From positions 1 to 6,579 of the forward strand of contig CAMOHL010000045.1 in the NCBI GenBank assembly GCA_946615295.1: 6,579 nucleotides of DNA, in the 5' to 3' direction. Below are positions 6,447 through 6,579 of the stretch, piece by piece. How positions within the stretch are numbered: position 1 is the first letter of the stretch; each line of letters opens with the position of its first letter. The translations under genes and the position numbers were made by a program. The notes below the pieces were generated by a model, which saw only the letters and a list, made by a program, of their open reading frames with translations, made no database searches and had not been told where the DNA came from. The DNA comes from an uncultured Clostridia bacterium (GTDB lineage: Bacteria > Bacillota > Clostridia > Christensenellales > UBA1242).

Positions 6447-6452
6447 TATAAT
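6447..6452 (+). promoter_or_regulatory. TATAAT hexamer just after murD, possible -10 element
   Basis: A perfect TATAAT begins one base after the murD stop. Upstream, inside murD, lie TTGTTG (6423-6428, 18-bp spacing) and TTGAAA (6426-6431, 15-bp spacing), neither an ideal -35 pairing. It could start a transcript for a gene beyond the right edge, but chance occurrence is quite possible. Confidence 0.2.
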
Positions 6453-6485
6453 TTATGCTTTAAGTTTGCTTGAATAACAAAAGTG

Positions 6486-6571
6486 AAAAATATAAAAAAA
6501 TCAAAAAAATAATAAAAAAATCAAAAATTTTTAATAAAAAACTTAAAAAAAATTAAAAATTATCAAAAAAA
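6486..6571. repeat. A-rich non-coding tract with phased A-tracts and a 16-bp direct repeat
   Basis: The non-coding tail after murD is almost pure A/T. A-runs of 5-8 start at 6486, 6494, 6503, 6514, 6523, 6536, 6545, 6555 and 6565, an average step near 10 bp, close to one helical turn. ATAAAAAAATCAAAAA occurs twice (6492-6507 and 6512-6527) with a 20-bp step, and TCAAAAAAATA occurs at 6501 and 6563. Phased A-tracts are known to bend DNA. No gene, terminator hairpin or RNA is recognisable in 6446-6579. Confidence 0.6.
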
Positions 6572-6579
6572 TATATTAG

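Noticed and set aside
6456..6474. TTTAAG/CTTGAA hairpin after murD as a terminator
   Set aside because: The stem is six weak pairs with a G-U and no T-run follows; a chance match is more likely.
1..6579. Mycoplasma-type genetic code (TGA as Trp), suggested by low GC
   Set aside because: murE ends at TGA exactly where the protein family should end, no gene has an in-frame TGA, and the tryptophan codons checked are TGG.
1..6579. Mobile elements, CRISPR arrays, tRNA genes, defence or biosynthetic systems
   Set aside because: I looked on both strands for transposase motifs, spaced repeats and tRNA-like structures and saw none. The window is cell wall genes and their spacers.

Overview
This is a strongly AT-rich window from a low-GC bacterium, most likely an uncultured member of the Bacillota (Clostridia/Bacilli side). 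Three things suggest this. The genes form part of the division and cell wall (dcw) cluster. The transpeptidase is of the SpoVD type, with one PASTA domain. The coding sequences use TTG and GTG starts and prefer AT-rich codons. TGA ends murE, no gene reads TGA in frame, and the tryptophan codons I checked are TGG, so the standard bacterial code applies. The species cannot be named from this sequence.

All genes are on the + strand. In order they are: the C-terminal end of a small acidic protein that may be an FtsL/DivIC-type divisome protein (2-226); a class B penicillin-binding protein of the SpoVD/FtsI family (232-2148); a long hairpin resembling a bidirectional terminator (2148-2190); murE (2232-3689); a 165-bp AT-rich gap with a possible promoter; mraY (3855-4859); a clear intrinsic terminator (4954-4980) and a promoter-like stretch; murD (5093-6445); and a 134-bp A-rich non-coding tail that runs off the window and carries helically phased A-tracts.

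The genes belong to one pathway. MurD adds D-glutamate to UDP-MurNAc-L-Ala. MurE adds the third, dibasic amino acid. MraY moves the finished UDP-MurNAc-pentapeptide onto undecaprenyl phosphate to make lipid I. The PBP later cross-links the exported peptidoglycan strands. MurF, which acts between MurE and MraY, usually lies between those genes and is absent here. FtsW and MurG are not seen after murD.

No new biological system is visible. The points worth a second look are: a MurE specificity motif that reads DNPA instead of DNPR, predicting lysine-type rather than meso-diaminopimelate peptidoglycan; a SpoVD-type redox cysteine pair in the PBP; terminators that split a usually compact operon, together with the missing murF; and the phased A-tracts at the right edge.
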